From: an uncultured Saprospiraceae bacterium
Lineage (GTDB): Bacteria; Bacteroidota; Bacteroidia; Chitinophagales; Saprospiraceae
Direction of reading: 5' to 3'
NCBI GenBank assembly: GCA_905480605.1
Contig: CAJQRD010000016.1
Span: 169,992 to 233,991 of the forward strand
Length of the DNA stretch: 64,000 bases
Shown here: positions 30,873 through 40,932 of the stretch, piece after piece
Layout of the letters: every line of letters starts with the position of its first letter
How positions within the stretch are numbered: the stretch's first letter is position 1
Made by a program: the position numbers and the translations under genes
The notes under the pieces: model-generated
Seen by the model: the letters and a program-made list of their open reading frames with translations, nothing else
Told to the model about the DNA's origin: nothing
Databases searched by the model: none

Positions 30873-31997
30873 TTGAAATATTATCTCATTGCAGGTGAAG
30901 CATCTGGAGACACCTATGGTGGTTTATTGATGAACGCCATACTAGATCTAGACTCAGAAGCAACATTTAAATATTGGGGGGGACCTCAAATGAATGCTGC
31001 TGCGGATGGGCAAATCAAGTCTATTTCAGAAACATCTTTTATGGGATTTTGGGAAGTTTTGAAAAATGCTTCTGCGATTCGCAAACTGTTCACAATTGCC
31101 AAAGAGTCTATACAAGTGTTTGAGCCTGATATGTTGATACTTATTGACTACCCTGGTTTTAATTTGAGGATTATGGAATGGGCTCATAAATTAAACATAA
31201 AGACTACATTTTATATATCACCACAACTGTGGGCTTGGAAAAAAAATAGATATAAAAAGCTCAGAGACTATGCTGATTTGTTCTTTGTAATCCTGCCTTT
31301 CGAAAAAGCTTTTTTTGACAATTTGAACACACCGTCAATATATTATGGACATCCTCTCAAGGACCTTGATGATTATAAAGAAAACGAAAAATCGCGTAGT
31401 GTAATCGAATCCGGCGAAATCAATAGTGTAGGTATATTTCCCGGTAGCAGACTTCAGGAAATTGAGGAACACCTTCCCATACTGATTTCTTTCACTCAAA
31501 TATATCCCAATATAAAATTCATTATTGCTGGAGTTTCGCATATAGCTCAAAGAAACTACAATAAATATATCAGCAAAAGCAATCCTAACGTATCAATAAT
31601 ATACGACAAATCCAAGTTACTGATGAGATCCGTTGACATTGCCATTTCAAGTAGCGGTACTGCAACTCTAGAGTTGGCATTATATAAAACACCACAAATC
31701 GTGATATACAAAACAAGTGCTCTTAGTTTTGCAATAGGTAAACGACTTATAGACTTGAAATTCATTTCCTTAGTCAATCTTATTGCTAATAAAAAAGTTG
31801 TTGATGAGTTGATTCAGGATGAATTTACCATTGAAAATTTAAAGATATCATTTGAGATATTAAAAGAAACCAACCATAGATCATTTGTTATATCTGAATA
31901 TGATGAGATATCTGAAAAACTTGGGGATGGGAATGTTTCAGAACAAATTGCTGAGGATATTTATTCTTATCTTATCAATTCAATGAATGATGAATAA
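30873..31997 (+). CDS. lpxB: Lipid-A-disaccharide synthase
   Basis: LpxB joins UDP-2,3-diacylglucosamine and lipid X into the lipid A disaccharide at the inner membrane. It has 374 residues from a TTG start at 30873, giving MKYYLIAGEASGDTYGG, which matches the family N-terminus. No ATG fits, and a longer in-frame start at 30816 would overlap the upstream gene with a non-homologous extension. Further motifs are ILIDYPGFNLRI, YISPQLWAWKKNR, GHPLKD, FPGSRLQEIEEHLPI and SSGTATLELAL. Confidence 0.95.
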   Translation: MKYYLIAGEASGDTYGGLLMNAILDLDSEATFKYWGGPQMNAAADGQIKSISETSFMGFWEVLKNASAIRKLFTIAKESIQVFEPDMLILIDYPGFNLRIMEWAHKLNIKTTFYISPQLWAWKKNRYKKLRDYADLFFVILPFEKAFFDNLNTPSIYYGHPLKDLDDYKENEKSRSVIESGEINSVGIFPGSRLQEIEEHLPILISFTQIYPNIKFIIAGVSHIAQRNYNKYISKSNPNVSIIYDKSKLLMRSVDIAISSSGTATLELALYKTPQIVIYKTSALSFAIGKRLIDLKFISLVNLIANKKVVDELIQDEFTIENLKISFEILKETNHRSFVISEYDEISEKLGDGNVSEQIAEDIYSYLINSMNDE

Positions 31998-32091
31998 TGA
32001 ATTGATCCTTGGCGTGTGTCTTTGACCTCGCTAACTACAACTAAAAGCTATAAATTTGTCATGACTCAAAGAAGACAAATAGCTCCAAAAT

Positions 32092-32120
32092 AAAAGAGGA
32101 GCTCAATGAGCTCCTCTTTT
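32092..32120. terminator. Bidirectional terminator between lpxB and topA
   Basis: A 13-bp perfect stem (AAAAGAGGAGCTC with its complement) and a 3-nt AAT loop lie between convergent genes. The A/T ends of the stem supply a U-run on both strands. It is only 4 bases beyond the topA stop. Confidence 0.92.
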
Positions 32121-32123
32121 ATT

Positions 32124-34640
32124 TTATTTTATTCCTTTTACGCCATTTTCGATTAAGATCTTTTTCACCTCCTCTAAAGTGAATTTTTCTTTTGCTTCTT
32201 CGGCAGTGTATCTATCGCCATCGTCTTTCTTTCCGATTTTGTATGACTTTTTCTTATATCTGATAAATGGTCCCCATCGTCCCATTTCTAGATCTGCCTT
32301 TGGCTTATCAAATCTTACGATGTATCTGTTGGCTTCCTTTTCAATTTTGGCAGCAATTAATTCATTGATCTCATCAGGAGTAAGGTTATCTGCATCAAAT
32401 CTTTTTGGTACATTGATAAAGAATTCGTTCCACTTTAAGAAAGGTCCAAATCTTCCTTTTCCTTTAACGACATCCATTCCTTGATAGGTTGCAATTGGAG
32501 CATCTTGTCTTAACTTTTCATCTACCATCAATTTGGCTTGATCGAAAGTTAAAACCATTGGGTCATCACCTTTTGGCAATGAAATATACTTGTCTTTAAA
32601 TTTTACGTAAGGACCGTATCTTCCTGAATTAACTGAGACCATTTCACCAAGATATTCACCAAATTCGATTGGCAACTTAAACAATTCCATCGCTTCTTCA
32701 TAAGTGATGGTCTCTAGTGATTGTCCTACTTTCAGACTGGCAAACCTTGGTTTATCCTCCTCTCCTACTTCTTCTCTTGTTCCTATCTGTACAACAGGTC
32801 CGAATCTTGTCATTTGAGTAAGAACAGTATGGCCAGTTTCTGGATCTACACCCAAATCTCTTCTTCCTTTTACACGTTGAGCTTCTTCTATTGTCTTTTC
32901 AACAGTGGCATGGAACGGACCATAAAATCCTTCCAACATTTCTTGCCAGTTTTCTTTTCCACTGGCAATTAGATCCAATCGACCTTCTATTTCTGCAGTG
33001 AAACTATAAGTCATGATATCCTTAAAGTGTTCGCTTAAGAAATCAACAACAAGTAACCCTAAGTCAGTTGGATACAATCTATTTGAAGTAGCACCTGTCA
33101 TTTCTGATTCTAAAACAGCTGTTACATTGTCTTCTTTTAAAGTTAAAATATTGTATTTTCTTTCTTTTCCATCCCTGCTTTCTTTGTTGACGTATCCACG
33201 ATTTTTCTCAGTAATTTTGGTAATTGTCGGTGCATAGGTTGATGGTCGCCCTATGCCTAACTCTTCAAGTTTCTTTACCAAACTGGCTTCTGTATATCTT
33301 GCTGGAGGTCTAGAGAATCGTTCAATTGCTTGAATATTGTCCATATCCAATTTTTGTCCCAAACTTAATGGAGGCAATATTCCTTTTGCATCTTCATCCT
33401 CTTCATCGTCGTCATCTTTTGACTCAATGTATAACTTTAAGAATCCATCAAACTTTAATACTTCGCCTTTAGCCTGAAATACTGACTTGTTTTGGGATTC
33501 AATATTAACAGTAGTTTTTTCTAATTTGGCATCTGCCATTTGAGAAGCAACTGTTCTCTTCCAAATCAGATCATATAATTTCTGCATGTCAATATCACCA
33601 CCAACAATGCTATTTTCAAAATTTGTAGGTCTTATAGCCTCGTGAGCTTCTTGGGCATTTTCGTCTTTACTCTTATATTTTCTAGGCTGCGAATATTGAT
33701 CTCCAAACTTGGATTTTATTTCTGTTTCAATAGCAGTCAAGGCTGTTTCACTTAAGCTGACTGAGTCAGTTCTCATATAAGAAATATGTCCAGCCTCGTA
33801 CAAACGTTGTGCTGTTGACATCGTTCTGTTTACACTGAAGTATATTTTTCTACTCGCTTCTTGTTGCAAGGTTGAAGTTGTAAATGGCGCTGCTGGCTTT
33901 CTTTTAGTAGGCCTTACTTTTATATCATTTATTGTATAGTCAGAACCTTTCAATGCGGTTAAAAACTTTTCAGCACTTTCAAAAGTTTCAAACTTCTGAA
34001 CAAGGTCAGCTTTTAATTCAACCCATTTCCCTTGGTCGTTTTTAACTTTAAAAAACGCAATTACCTTATAATAGGATTCTGCATTATGGCCAGAAATATC
34101 TCTTTCTCTGTCAACAATCAATTTTACAGCGACTGATTGCACTCTACCTGCTGATAGCTTTCCCTTTACTTTTCTCCAAAGAATTTCTGACAACTCAAAT
34201 CCAACCAGCCTATCTAAAATTCTTCTAGCCTGTTGTGCATAAACTACATCCTTATCCACCAATCGAGGTGTTTTAATAGCAGATTGAATAGCCGATTTGG
34301 TAATTTCTCTAAAAACAATTCGTTTTGTGGTGTCCACATCCAGACCCAACACTTCGCAAAGGTGCCACGAAATAGCTTCTCCTTCACGATCCTCATCCGT
34401 CGCGAGCCAAACTTCACTTACTTTTTTAAGAGAGTCCTTTAATTCTTTAACTACACGCTTTTTTTCATCAGAAACGACGTAGTTGGGCTTGAATTTATTT
34501 TCGATCTCAATACCTTTCTTGCCCTTATCCAAATCACGGATGTGACCATAACTGGACTTCACAATAAATTCATCACCTAAGTATTTATTGATGGTTTTAG
34601 CCTTAGCAGGAGACTCGACAATGAGTAATTTCTTTGACAT
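32124..34640 (-). CDS. topA: DNA topoisomerase I
   Basis: This type IA topoisomerase relaxes negative supercoils. It has 838 residues. The Toprim domain shows Glu9 in LLIVESPAKAKTINKYLG and the DxDxE triad at 82-86 (TDEDREGE). The catalytic Tyr288 lies in GHISYMRTDSVSLSE. Instead of E. coli-type zinc fingers, the C-terminus carries three Toprim C-terminal repeats: GRYGPYVKFKDKYISLPKG, GRFGPFLKWNEFF and GRWGPFIRYKKKSYKIGKKD. A good Bacteroidota promoter lies just upstream. It stands alone between terminators. Confidence 0.97.
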   Translation of the reverse strand: MSKKLLIVESPAKAKTINKYLGDEFIVKSSYGHIRDLDKGKKGIEIENKFKPNYVVSDEKKRVVKELKDSLKKVSEVWLATDEDREGEAISWHLCEVLGLDVDTTKRIVFREITKSAIQSAIKTPRLVDKDVVYAQQARRILDRLVGFELSEILWRKVKGKLSAGRVQSVAVKLIVDRERDISGHNAESYYKVIAFFKVKNDQGKWVELKADLVQKFETFESAEKFLTALKGSDYTINDIKVRPTKRKPAAPFTTSTLQQEASRKIYFSVNRTMSTAQRLYEAGHISYMRTDSVSLSETALTAIETEIKSKFGDQYSQPRKYKSKDENAQEAHEAIRPTNFENSIVGGDIDMQKLYDLIWKRTVASQMADAKLEKTTVNIESQNKSVFQAKGEVLKFDGFLKLYIESKDDDDEEDEDAKGILPPLSLGQKLDMDNIQAIERFSRPPARYTEASLVKKLEELGIGRPSTYAPTITKITEKNRGYVNKESRDGKERKYNILTLKEDNVTAVLESEMTGATSNRLYPTDLGLLVVDFLSEHFKDIMTYSFTAEIEGRLDLIASGKENWQEMLEGFYGPFHATVEKTIEEAQRVKGRRDLGVDPETGHTVLTQMTRFGPVVQIGTREEVGEEDKPRFASLKVGQSLETITYEEAMELFKLPIEFGEYLGEMVSVNSGRYGPYVKFKDKYISLPKGDDPMVLTFDQAKLMVDEKLRQDAPIATYQGMDVVKGKGRFGPFLKWNEFFINVPKRFDADNLTPDEINELIAAKIEKEANRYIVRFDKPKADLEMGRWGPFIRYKKKSYKIGKKDDGDRYTAEEAKEKFTLEEVKKILIENGVKGIK

Positions 34641-34671
34641 TCTTTTATGTTCTTGATTACAATAAGGGATG

Positions 34672-34704
34672 CAAAACTAATGTAATTGTGCAATTCTTGA
34701 CAAA
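34672..34704 (-). promoter_or_regulatory. Promoter of topA
   Basis: The minus strand shows TTTG (34704-34701), a 21-base spacer and TAGTTTTG (34679-34672), a close fit to the Bacteroidota -33/-7 consensus, about 32 bases before the topA ATG. An inverted repeat ATTCTT-gaca-AAGAAT overlaps the -33 element and could be an operator. Confidence 0.65.
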
Positions 34705-34811
34705 GAATATTGCAATTGAACTGAAAAAAGAATTATTACGACATTAAAGTAAAGATTTCAAACAGGCCAAACCGCTACCAATTAATTGAAGATCAAGACA
34801 TATTAATTTGT

Positions 34812-35291
34812 CTATCTGTTAATTCTGCTTAAGACATCTTTTTTCCTCTCAGCAACCAAATGATTGATAATTTCATCATGGGTGGGTTCTAACTTATTCA
34901 TATGACGATGTAAAGTGCGCAATAAGAATTGAGCCATGTCATCTGGGTGAGACAATCCTTTATCTTTTAAATGTTGGGACATTCTAGACCCATCATAGAA
35001 ATTCCAATTAAAAATCATCCACCGCCCAATACCTAAATGTAACTTTTGACAGACCTCGACTTCAGGAGCAGTCATGAATTTTTTAATATCATTGGCAGGG
35101 GTCAACTTTAGCAATCGCTTATGAGCATCTGCAACATCTTTTGGAATATAAACACCATTTAATTTAGACTTGGTAATATTTATAGCATAAATGGAATCGT
35201 ATTCTGCTTCTGAACTTGCAAAATCTTGTGCACATACATTTAAAACACAAAAGCAGTAGATCGTTATTCCTAGAAGTATTTTTTTCATCAT
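34812..35291 (-). CDS. Secreted DUF6794 domain protein
   Basis: This predicted exported protein has 159 residues from ATG 35291 (or 158 from the next ATG at 35288); the frame is open to 35330, but the tandem Met-Met-Lys-Lys start begins a clean signal peptide, MMKKILLGITIYCFCVLNVCAQ. The C-terminal half matches the pattern I associate with DUF6794: LHLGIGRWMIFNWNFYDGSR, then LSHPDDMAQFLLRTLHRHMN. The function is unknown. It stands alone, divergent from the thiolase gene. Confidence 0.7.
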   Translation of the reverse strand: MMKKILLGITIYCFCVLNVCAQDFASSEAEYDSIYAINITKSKLNGVYIPKDVADAHKRLLKLTPANDIKKFMTAPEVEVCQKLHLGIGRWMIFNWNFYDGSRMSQHLKDKGLSHPDDMAQFLLRTLHRHMNKLEPTHDEIINHLVAERKKDVLSRINR

Positions 35292-35483
35292 GGTAGATAT
35301 CTTATTTATAATATTAAGAAGCTCACTCACTTATACGACAATATTAAGCTAATAGTTTTTCCATTAGATATTTTAACAAAGATTTGACCAAAAAACTAAA
35401 ATAAGCACATAATATCCATTGATAGTCGGCATTCTAAGCTAGAAAACAAGATTGATAATTAAACTTACAATCTAACAATTTGT

Positions 35484-35491
35484 TAAGTTTG
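35484..35491 (+). promoter_or_regulatory. Candidate -7 box for the thiolase operon
   Basis: TAAGTTTG matches TAnnTTTG 17 bases upstream of the thiolase ATG. The nearest upstream TTG (35452-35454) is at a long 29-base spacing, so support is partial. Confidence 0.4.
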
Positions 35492-35507
35492 TATAAAAAT
35501 CAACCAA

Positions 35508-36689
35508 ATGAATAAAGTATATATTGTTGCCGCGGTACGAACACCATTAGGCAGTTTTGGTGGGGCACTATCTAGCATTCCTGCCACAAAATTAGGTGCA
35601 GCGGCTATCAAAGGGGCATTGGAGAAGGCTAATTTGCCTGCAGAAGCAGTTGAAGAGGTCTATATGGGAAATGTTATTTCTGCAAATCTGGGGCAAGCTC
35701 CAGCAAGACAAGCAGCCATTTATGCTGGCGTACCAAACACAGTTCCTTGTACTACAATAAATAAAGTTTGTTCATCGGGCGCAAAAGCCATAATGTTTGG
35801 TGCTCAAAGTGTTATGTTAGGCCATAGGGATGTGGTAGTTGTTGGAGGAATGGAAAACATGTCTCAAGTCCCATTTTATTTACCTAACGCAAGATATGGA
35901 TATAAGTATGGCAACGGCTCATTGGTTGACGGTTTGCAAAAAGATGGTCTTACAGATGTTTATAATGAATGCATAATGGGTGTTTGTGCTGACAATACGG
36001 CAAAAAAATATAACATTTCAAGAGAAGATCAAGATAATTTTGCAATTCAATCCTATAAAAGATCTGCATCTTCAAATGAGGCAGGATATTTTAAAAACGA
36101 AATAGTGCCAGTTGAAGTACCTCAAAGGCGAGGAGACGCAATAATGGTCAGTGAAGATGAGGAATTTAAAAAAGTAAAATTTGAAAAAATTCCTGCTTTA
36201 AGGCCAGCTTTTTCGAAAGATGGAACAGTAACAGCTGCCAATGCAAGTACAATTAATGATGGTGCTGCGGCCTTGATCCTCGTGAGCAAAAAAGCTTTGG
36301 AGAAATACAATTTAACGCCTGTTGCGGAAGTTGTAAGTTTTACCGATGCCGCTCATGAGCCAGAATGGTTTACAACAGCTCCAACAAAGGCTACAGAAAG
36401 ATTACTTGATCAAACAGGCAAGAAAGTAGGTGACATTGATTATTTTGAAGTTAACGAAGCTTTTAGCGTAGTACCTTTGGCTTACAATCAAGTTGTAGGA
36501 ACAACTGAAGACAAAGTAAATGTATTTGGTGGTTCTGTTTCACTAGGTCATCCTCTTGGAGCATCAGGAGCTAGAATTGTTACAACTCTTGTCAATGTTC
36601 TTAATACTAAAGATGGTGATTTGGGTGTAGCAGCAATATGCAATGGTGGTGGAGGTGCTTCAGCTATCATGATTAAAAACATCAAGTAG
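35508..36689 (+). CDS. Acetyl-CoA C-acetyltransferase (thiolase)
   Basis: This thiolase condenses or cleaves acetoacetyl-CoA (cytoplasm). It has 393 residues, full length. The nucleophile Cys88 lies in INKVCSSGAKA, the His motif in GGSVSLGHPLGASGARI near residue 350, and the second Cys in AICNGGGGASA near 379; NEAFSVVPLA is also present. It begins a tight unit: the next gene starts one base after its stop. The link to a VCBS lipoprotein is not explained by known pathways, so the pair may simply share a promoter. Confidence 0.93.
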   Translation: MNKVYIVAAVRTPLGSFGGALSSIPATKLGAAAIKGALEKANLPAEAVEEVYMGNVISANLGQAPARQAAIYAGVPNTVPCTTINKVCSSGAKAIMFGAQSVMLGHRDVVVVGGMENMSQVPFYLPNARYGYKYGNGSLVDGLQKDGLTDVYNECIMGVCADNTAKKYNISREDQDNFAIQSYKRSASSNEAGYFKNEIVPVEVPQRRGDAIMVSEDEEFKKVKFEKIPALRPAFSKDGTVTAANASTINDGAAALILVSKKALEKYNLTPVAEVVSFTDAAHEPEWFTTAPTKATERLLDQTGKKVGDIDYFEVNEAFSVVPLAYNQVVGTTEDKVNVFGGSVSLGHPLGASGARIVTTLVNVLNTKDGDLGVAAICNGGGGASAIMIKNIK

Positions 36690-36690
36690 C

Positions 36691-39600
36691 ATGAAATTCA
36701 AACACAACATTTGTTTGCTTGCACTCTTAATAGTATTCAGTTGTCAATCAGATAATAAAACTGAAAAAACAAAGACATCAAAAACTCTGTTTACGTTATT
36801 GAGTCAAGAAGACTCAGGTGTTGGTTTTCGGAATGATATCAAAGAAGACAAAAATATCAATTTCTACCGCTATCAATATTTATATAATGGCGGTGGCGTA
36901 GGAATTGGAGACATCAACAATGATGGTCTTCCAGATTTATACTTTACTTCTACACAAGGGTTTGATAAATTATATTTAAATGAGGGTGGTCTAAAGTTTA
37001 AAGACATTTCTGCATCTGCGGGAGTTAATAAATTTCCAGGTTATAAAACTGGTGTTAATATGATTGACATCAATCAAGATGGTTGGTTAGATATATATGT
37101 TTGTCGTTCAGGATGGACAAACAATCCGAAATTGAAAGAAAATTTATTGTTTATAAATCAAAAGGACAATACTTTCAAAGAGCAATCCGCTAGTTATAAA
37201 TTAAACGATGGCAATCAATCAATACAAAGTACATTTCTTGATTATGATAAAGATGGAGATTTGGATGTTTACATATCTAATCATCCAGAAGGGTTTAACC
37301 AACCAATGGTCAACCTCATTGAATCACTAAAAAACCCTCAACTAAAAAACAGTGATCGATTGTTTAGAAATGACGGAAATCAAAACTATGTCGATGTTAC
37401 TAAAGCGTCTGGTATATTAAATTTTGGTTATGGTTTAGGAACGTCCGCTTGTGATTTCAACAATGATGGCTGGACTGACATTTATGTTACGAGTGATTTT
37501 AGTCCTAGGGATTTGTATTATGTAAACCAGCAAGATGGCACTTTTAAAGAATCATTAAAAGAATTCTTTCCTCATGCCAGTTACTTTGCTATGGGAGTAG
37601 ATGCAACAGATATCAATAATGATGGATCAATGGATTTATTTGTTGGAGAAATGCTTGCAGAAGATAACAAGCGACAAAAGACTAATATGGCTCCAATGGA
37701 TATGGAAAGGTTTGCAATTCTAGCATCCAACAATATGTATTACCAGTATATGAGAAATTCGTTTTTTATAAATAGTGGTAATGGTCATTTTTCAGATGTA
37801 GCAAATTATGCTGGTGTTGATCAAACTGATTGGAGCTGGAGTGTTCTATTTGGAGATTACGACTTAGATACCGACGACGATTTACTTGTAGCAAATGGAT
37901 GGTTAAAAGATACCCAAGATAAAGACTTTTCAAATAAGTCAAATGCATTGGCTTCTCAATCAAAAAACAGAATATCATTTGAACAAGTTAGTGCTTTGTT
38001 AAAAAGTACACCTATAAGTAATTATGCCTTCGAATATGGTGGGGATTTAAAATTCAAGAAGGTCTCAAAAGATTGGGGGTTTGATACAAAAGGATTTTCA
38101 AACGGTATGTCAACAGGTGACCTAGATAACGATGGAGACCTTGATGTTGTTATTAATAACATGAATGGTGTTGCAAGTATTTATAAAAACAATACCAATC
38201 AGTCAAATTACTTAAAAATCAAACTAAAAGGACAGAAAGGCAATCTTGCAGGTCTCAATTCAAAAGTCTCACTTTACCAAGACCAAAATATTCAACATAA
38301 GGAGTTTCAAGTCAGTAGGGGTTTTCAATCATCAGTTGATCCTTTGCTTCATTTTGGTTTAAAGGGTGAAAATATTGACAGTATAAAAATTACTTGGTCT
38401 AATGGCCAAAGTCAAAAAGTGACAGGTCTTAAAGGTGGACAAACTTTGATCATTAATCAAAATAATGCAGGTAAAGGTCATAATAAAAACAACGTTCAAG
38501 TTCCAAATTATTACGACCTAAAAAGTAACGTTGATCTTAATTCACCAGAAACATTTTTTGATGATTATAAAGTTCAAGTTCTATTGCCTCATATGTTTTC
38601 TCAGCTAGGTCCTTCTTTGGCTACTGGTGATTTGAACGGTGATGGATTGGAGGATATCTTTTTAGGTGGAACACATAACAATGCCTCAAAAATTTTACTG
38701 CAAAATAAAAATGGCAGCTTCATAAAATCAAACGCATCTCTTCTTGAAGAAGATAAAAAATATGAAGATATAGAAGCCATATTTTTTGATGCCAACAATG
38801 ATGGCCATCTCGATATATATGTTGGCTCAGGCAGTAATGAATTTATCGAAAAGCCGGAATTAAATGAAGATCGAATTTATATAAACAATGGCAAAGGTCA
38901 ATTTAAAAAAGGGAGTAAGATAGATATCGAACATGGCATCACAGGATGCATCGCAGCTTATGATTATGACGGTGACGGATTTGAAGATATTTTCTTAGGG
39001 TCAAGGGTAAAAGCGGGTGCTTATCCAAATCCCCCAGCGTCTTTTATTTTGAAAAACAACGACGGGGTCTTCATTGATGTTACATCAGATGTGTGTCCCG
39101 GACTTAAAAACATAGGTATGTTAAATGCAGCCAATTGGGAGGATCTTGATAATGATGGTGACGCAGATATTATAATTGCTGGAGAATGGACAGACATTTT
39201 ATATCTAGAAAACAATAACAACAAATTTGAAATCAAATCTTTATTATCCTCTAAAAAAGTTGGATGGTGGAATTGTATATCGATAGCAGATCTTGACAAT
39301 GATGGATTGAATGATATTCTACTTGGTAATCTAGGCACAAATTATAAGTACGAAGCCAACGACAATGCACCATTTGAGATTTTTAGTGACGATTTTGACA
39401 ACAGTGGAAATACCGATATTGTATTGGGTTATCACCAAGATGACCAGTTATATCCAGTCAGAGGACTTCAATGTTCATCAGAGCAACTCCCAGAATTGAA
39501 AAGCAAATTTAAAACATACGATAAATTTGGATCGTCCAATTTATTTCAAGTCTATGGTGAATCCATTCAAAACGCATTACACTATCAAGCCAACAGTTTT

Positions 39601-39978
39601 GAATCAGCTATACTTTGGAACAAAGGAGCTGCCACTTATAGTTATGAAGCATTACCTTATCAAGCACAGCTATCTCCTATTCAAGATTTTGAAACAATAG
39701 ACATTGATGGAGATGGTGATCTTGACATTGTAGCTGCTGGAAATTGGTTTGTTTCAGAAATAGAGACACCAAGAGCAGATAGTGGTCAAGGAGTGGTATT
39801 TGAGAATGAAGGAAATAGAAAAATTAAGTCTCTACCATTTTCCAAGAGTGGTTTTTTAGCCAAAGGTGATGTGAGGCATTTAGCCATTCTAAAGAATAAT
39901 AAACAAGAAAATTTAGTCTTGGTCGCCAATAATAATGGTCCTTTAGAAGCTTTCATAATAGGCAAAAAACAAGAATGA
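36691..39978 (+). CDS. VCBS/FG-GAP repeat lipoprotein with UnbV (ASPIC) domain
   Basis: This large surface lipoprotein has 1095 residues. The signal peptide ends in FSCQS (lipobox Cys18). At least eleven Ca2+-loop motifs of the FG-GAP/VCBS type are visible, such as DYDKDGDLDVYIS, DFNNDGWTDIYV, DLDNDGDLDVVI, DLNGDGLEDIFLGG, DYDGDGFEDIFLG and DIDGDGDLDIVAAG, which suggests a beta-propeller. An ASPIC/UnbV domain lies between two propeller blocks at about 505-595 (NYLKIKLKG, VSRGFQSSVDPLLHFGL, IKITWSNGQ). Such proteins are common in Bacteroidota next to Sus systems, with unproven binding roles. The start lies one base after the thiolase stop; its TGA overlaps the next ATG. Confidence 0.92.
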   Translation: MKFKHNICLLALLIVFSCQSDNKTEKTKTSKTLFTLLSQEDSGVGFRNDIKEDKNINFYRYQYLYNGGGVGIGDINNDGLPDLYFTSTQGFDKLYLNEGGLKFKDISASAGVNKFPGYKTGVNMIDINQDGWLDIYVCRSGWTNNPKLKENLLFINQKDNTFKEQSASYKLNDGNQSIQSTFLDYDKDGDLDVYISNHPEGFNQPMVNLIESLKNPQLKNSDRLFRNDGNQNYVDVTKASGILNFGYGLGTSACDFNNDGWTDIYVTSDFSPRDLYYVNQQDGTFKESLKEFFPHASYFAMGVDATDINNDGSMDLFVGEMLAEDNKRQKTNMAPMDMERFAILASNNMYYQYMRNSFFINSGNGHFSDVANYAGVDQTDWSWSVLFGDYDLDTDDDLLVANGWLKDTQDKDFSNKSNALASQSKNRISFEQVSALLKSTPISNYAFEYGGDLKFKKVSKDWGFDTKGFSNGMSTGDLDNDGDLDVVINNMNGVASIYKNNTNQSNYLKIKLKGQKGNLAGLNSKVSLYQDQNIQHKEFQVSRGFQSSVDPLLHFGLKGENIDSIKITWSNGQSQKVTGLKGGQTLIINQNNAGKGHNKNNVQVPNYYDLKSNVDLNSPETFFDDYKVQVLLPHMFSQLGPSLATGDLNGDGLEDIFLGGTHNNASKILLQNKNGSFIKSNASLLEEDKKYEDIEAIFFDANNDGHLDIYVGSGSNEFIEKPELNEDRIYINNGKGQFKKGSKIDIEHGITGCIAAYDYDGDGFEDIFLGSRVKAGAYPNPPASFILKNNDGVFIDVTSDVCPGLKNIGMLNAANWEDLDNDGDADIIIAGEWTDILYLENNNNKFEIKSLLSSKKVGWWNCISIADLDNDGLNDILLGNLGTNYKYEANDNAPFEIFSDDFDNSGNTDIVLGYHQDDQLYPVRGLQCSSEQLPELKSKFKTYDKFGSSNLFQVYGESIQNALHYQANSFESAILWNKGAATYSYEALPYQAQLSPIQDFETIDIDGDGDLDIVAAGNWFVSEIETPRADSGQGVVFENEGNRKIKSLPFSKSGFLAKGDVRHLAILKNNKQENLVLVANNNGPLEAFIIGKKQE

Positions 39979-40890
39979 AAATAGCAATCGTACAAGATGG
40001 CCCAGTCTTTAATAAATTAAAAGAATCCGTTGCGAAAACTTGTGCTCATATTGAAGCAGCTGCTAGAGAAAATGTTGACTTAATTGTCTTTGGAGAAAGT
40101 TGGCTTTCAGGATACCCTGTATGGTTAGATGTCTGTAAAGAGGTAAACCTTTGGGATCATGAACCCATCAAGTCAATTTGGGCAAAAATGTTCAATAGCT
40201 CTGTTGACATATCCTCTGAGGAATTAAACCCCATTAAGCAATTATTGAAAGAAAATAAAATGTATGCCACGATTGGCATTAATGAAAAAGTGTTATCTGG
40301 TAAAGGCAACAACACGATTTACAACAGCTTACTAATTATAAATGATTCAGGCCAACTCATAAATCATCATAGGAAATTAATGCCTACCTATACTGAAAAA
40401 CTGGTCCATGGTCTAGGGGATGGTGCTGGTCTAAACAGCGTTAAAACCCCGTTTGGAAGATTGGGTGGATTAATTGGAGCACTGGATGCCACTCACAAGG
40501 CAAGCTATGCATGACCAAGGAGAAGACTTGCATATTGGGGTCTGGCCATTTGCAAAAGGCATGCACCACTTGGCAAGCCGCACATATGCGATTGAAGGAC
40601 GCTGCCATGTAGTTGCAGTTGGTCAAATTATGCACATGAACGAACTGCCAAACGGTATGAATATATCAGATTCCATAAAGATAGACTCAACTGGCTTGCT
40701 ACTGAAGGGGGGATCTGCAATTTATGGCCCTGATGGTGAACCAATTATAAAGCCTGTCTACAATGAGAGAAAAGTCATTTACTCAGAGTTGGACTTAAGA
40801 ACAAATACCAAAGAGTATATGAATTTAGCTGTTAGTGGACACTACCAACGGCCAGATATATTTGGATTTGAAGTAAATAAAAAGCGGTAG
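39975..40890 (+). pseudogene. Carbon-nitrogen hydrolase (nitrilase branch), disrupted at catalytic Cys
   Basis: Two overlapping frames together make one nitrilase-superfamily protein. The first (39975-40475) carries the catalytic Glu in VFGESWLSGYP and Lys in NHHRKLMPTY and reaches GRLGGLI. The second resumes at 40477 with EHWMPLTRQAMHDQGEDLHI and ends NLAVSGHYQRPDIFGFEV. Nitrilases have CWE between these segments. The arrangement around 40475/40476 fits loss of five bases (TGYTG), removing the Cys codon and most of the Trp codon and shifting the frame. The unrepaired first frame ends at 40514. The gene overlaps the VCBS stop (ATGA). It is either a real inactivation or a sequencing/assembly error. 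Confidence 0.88.
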
Positions 40891-40932
40891 TAATTTTTAC
40901 AAAATTATACCATTATTGTCCAGAGCTGCTTT

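Noticed and set aside
40474..40890. Independent short gene starting at TTG 40474
   Set aside because: Its product is clearly the C-terminal half of the nitrilase begun at 39975, so the two frames are one broken gene.
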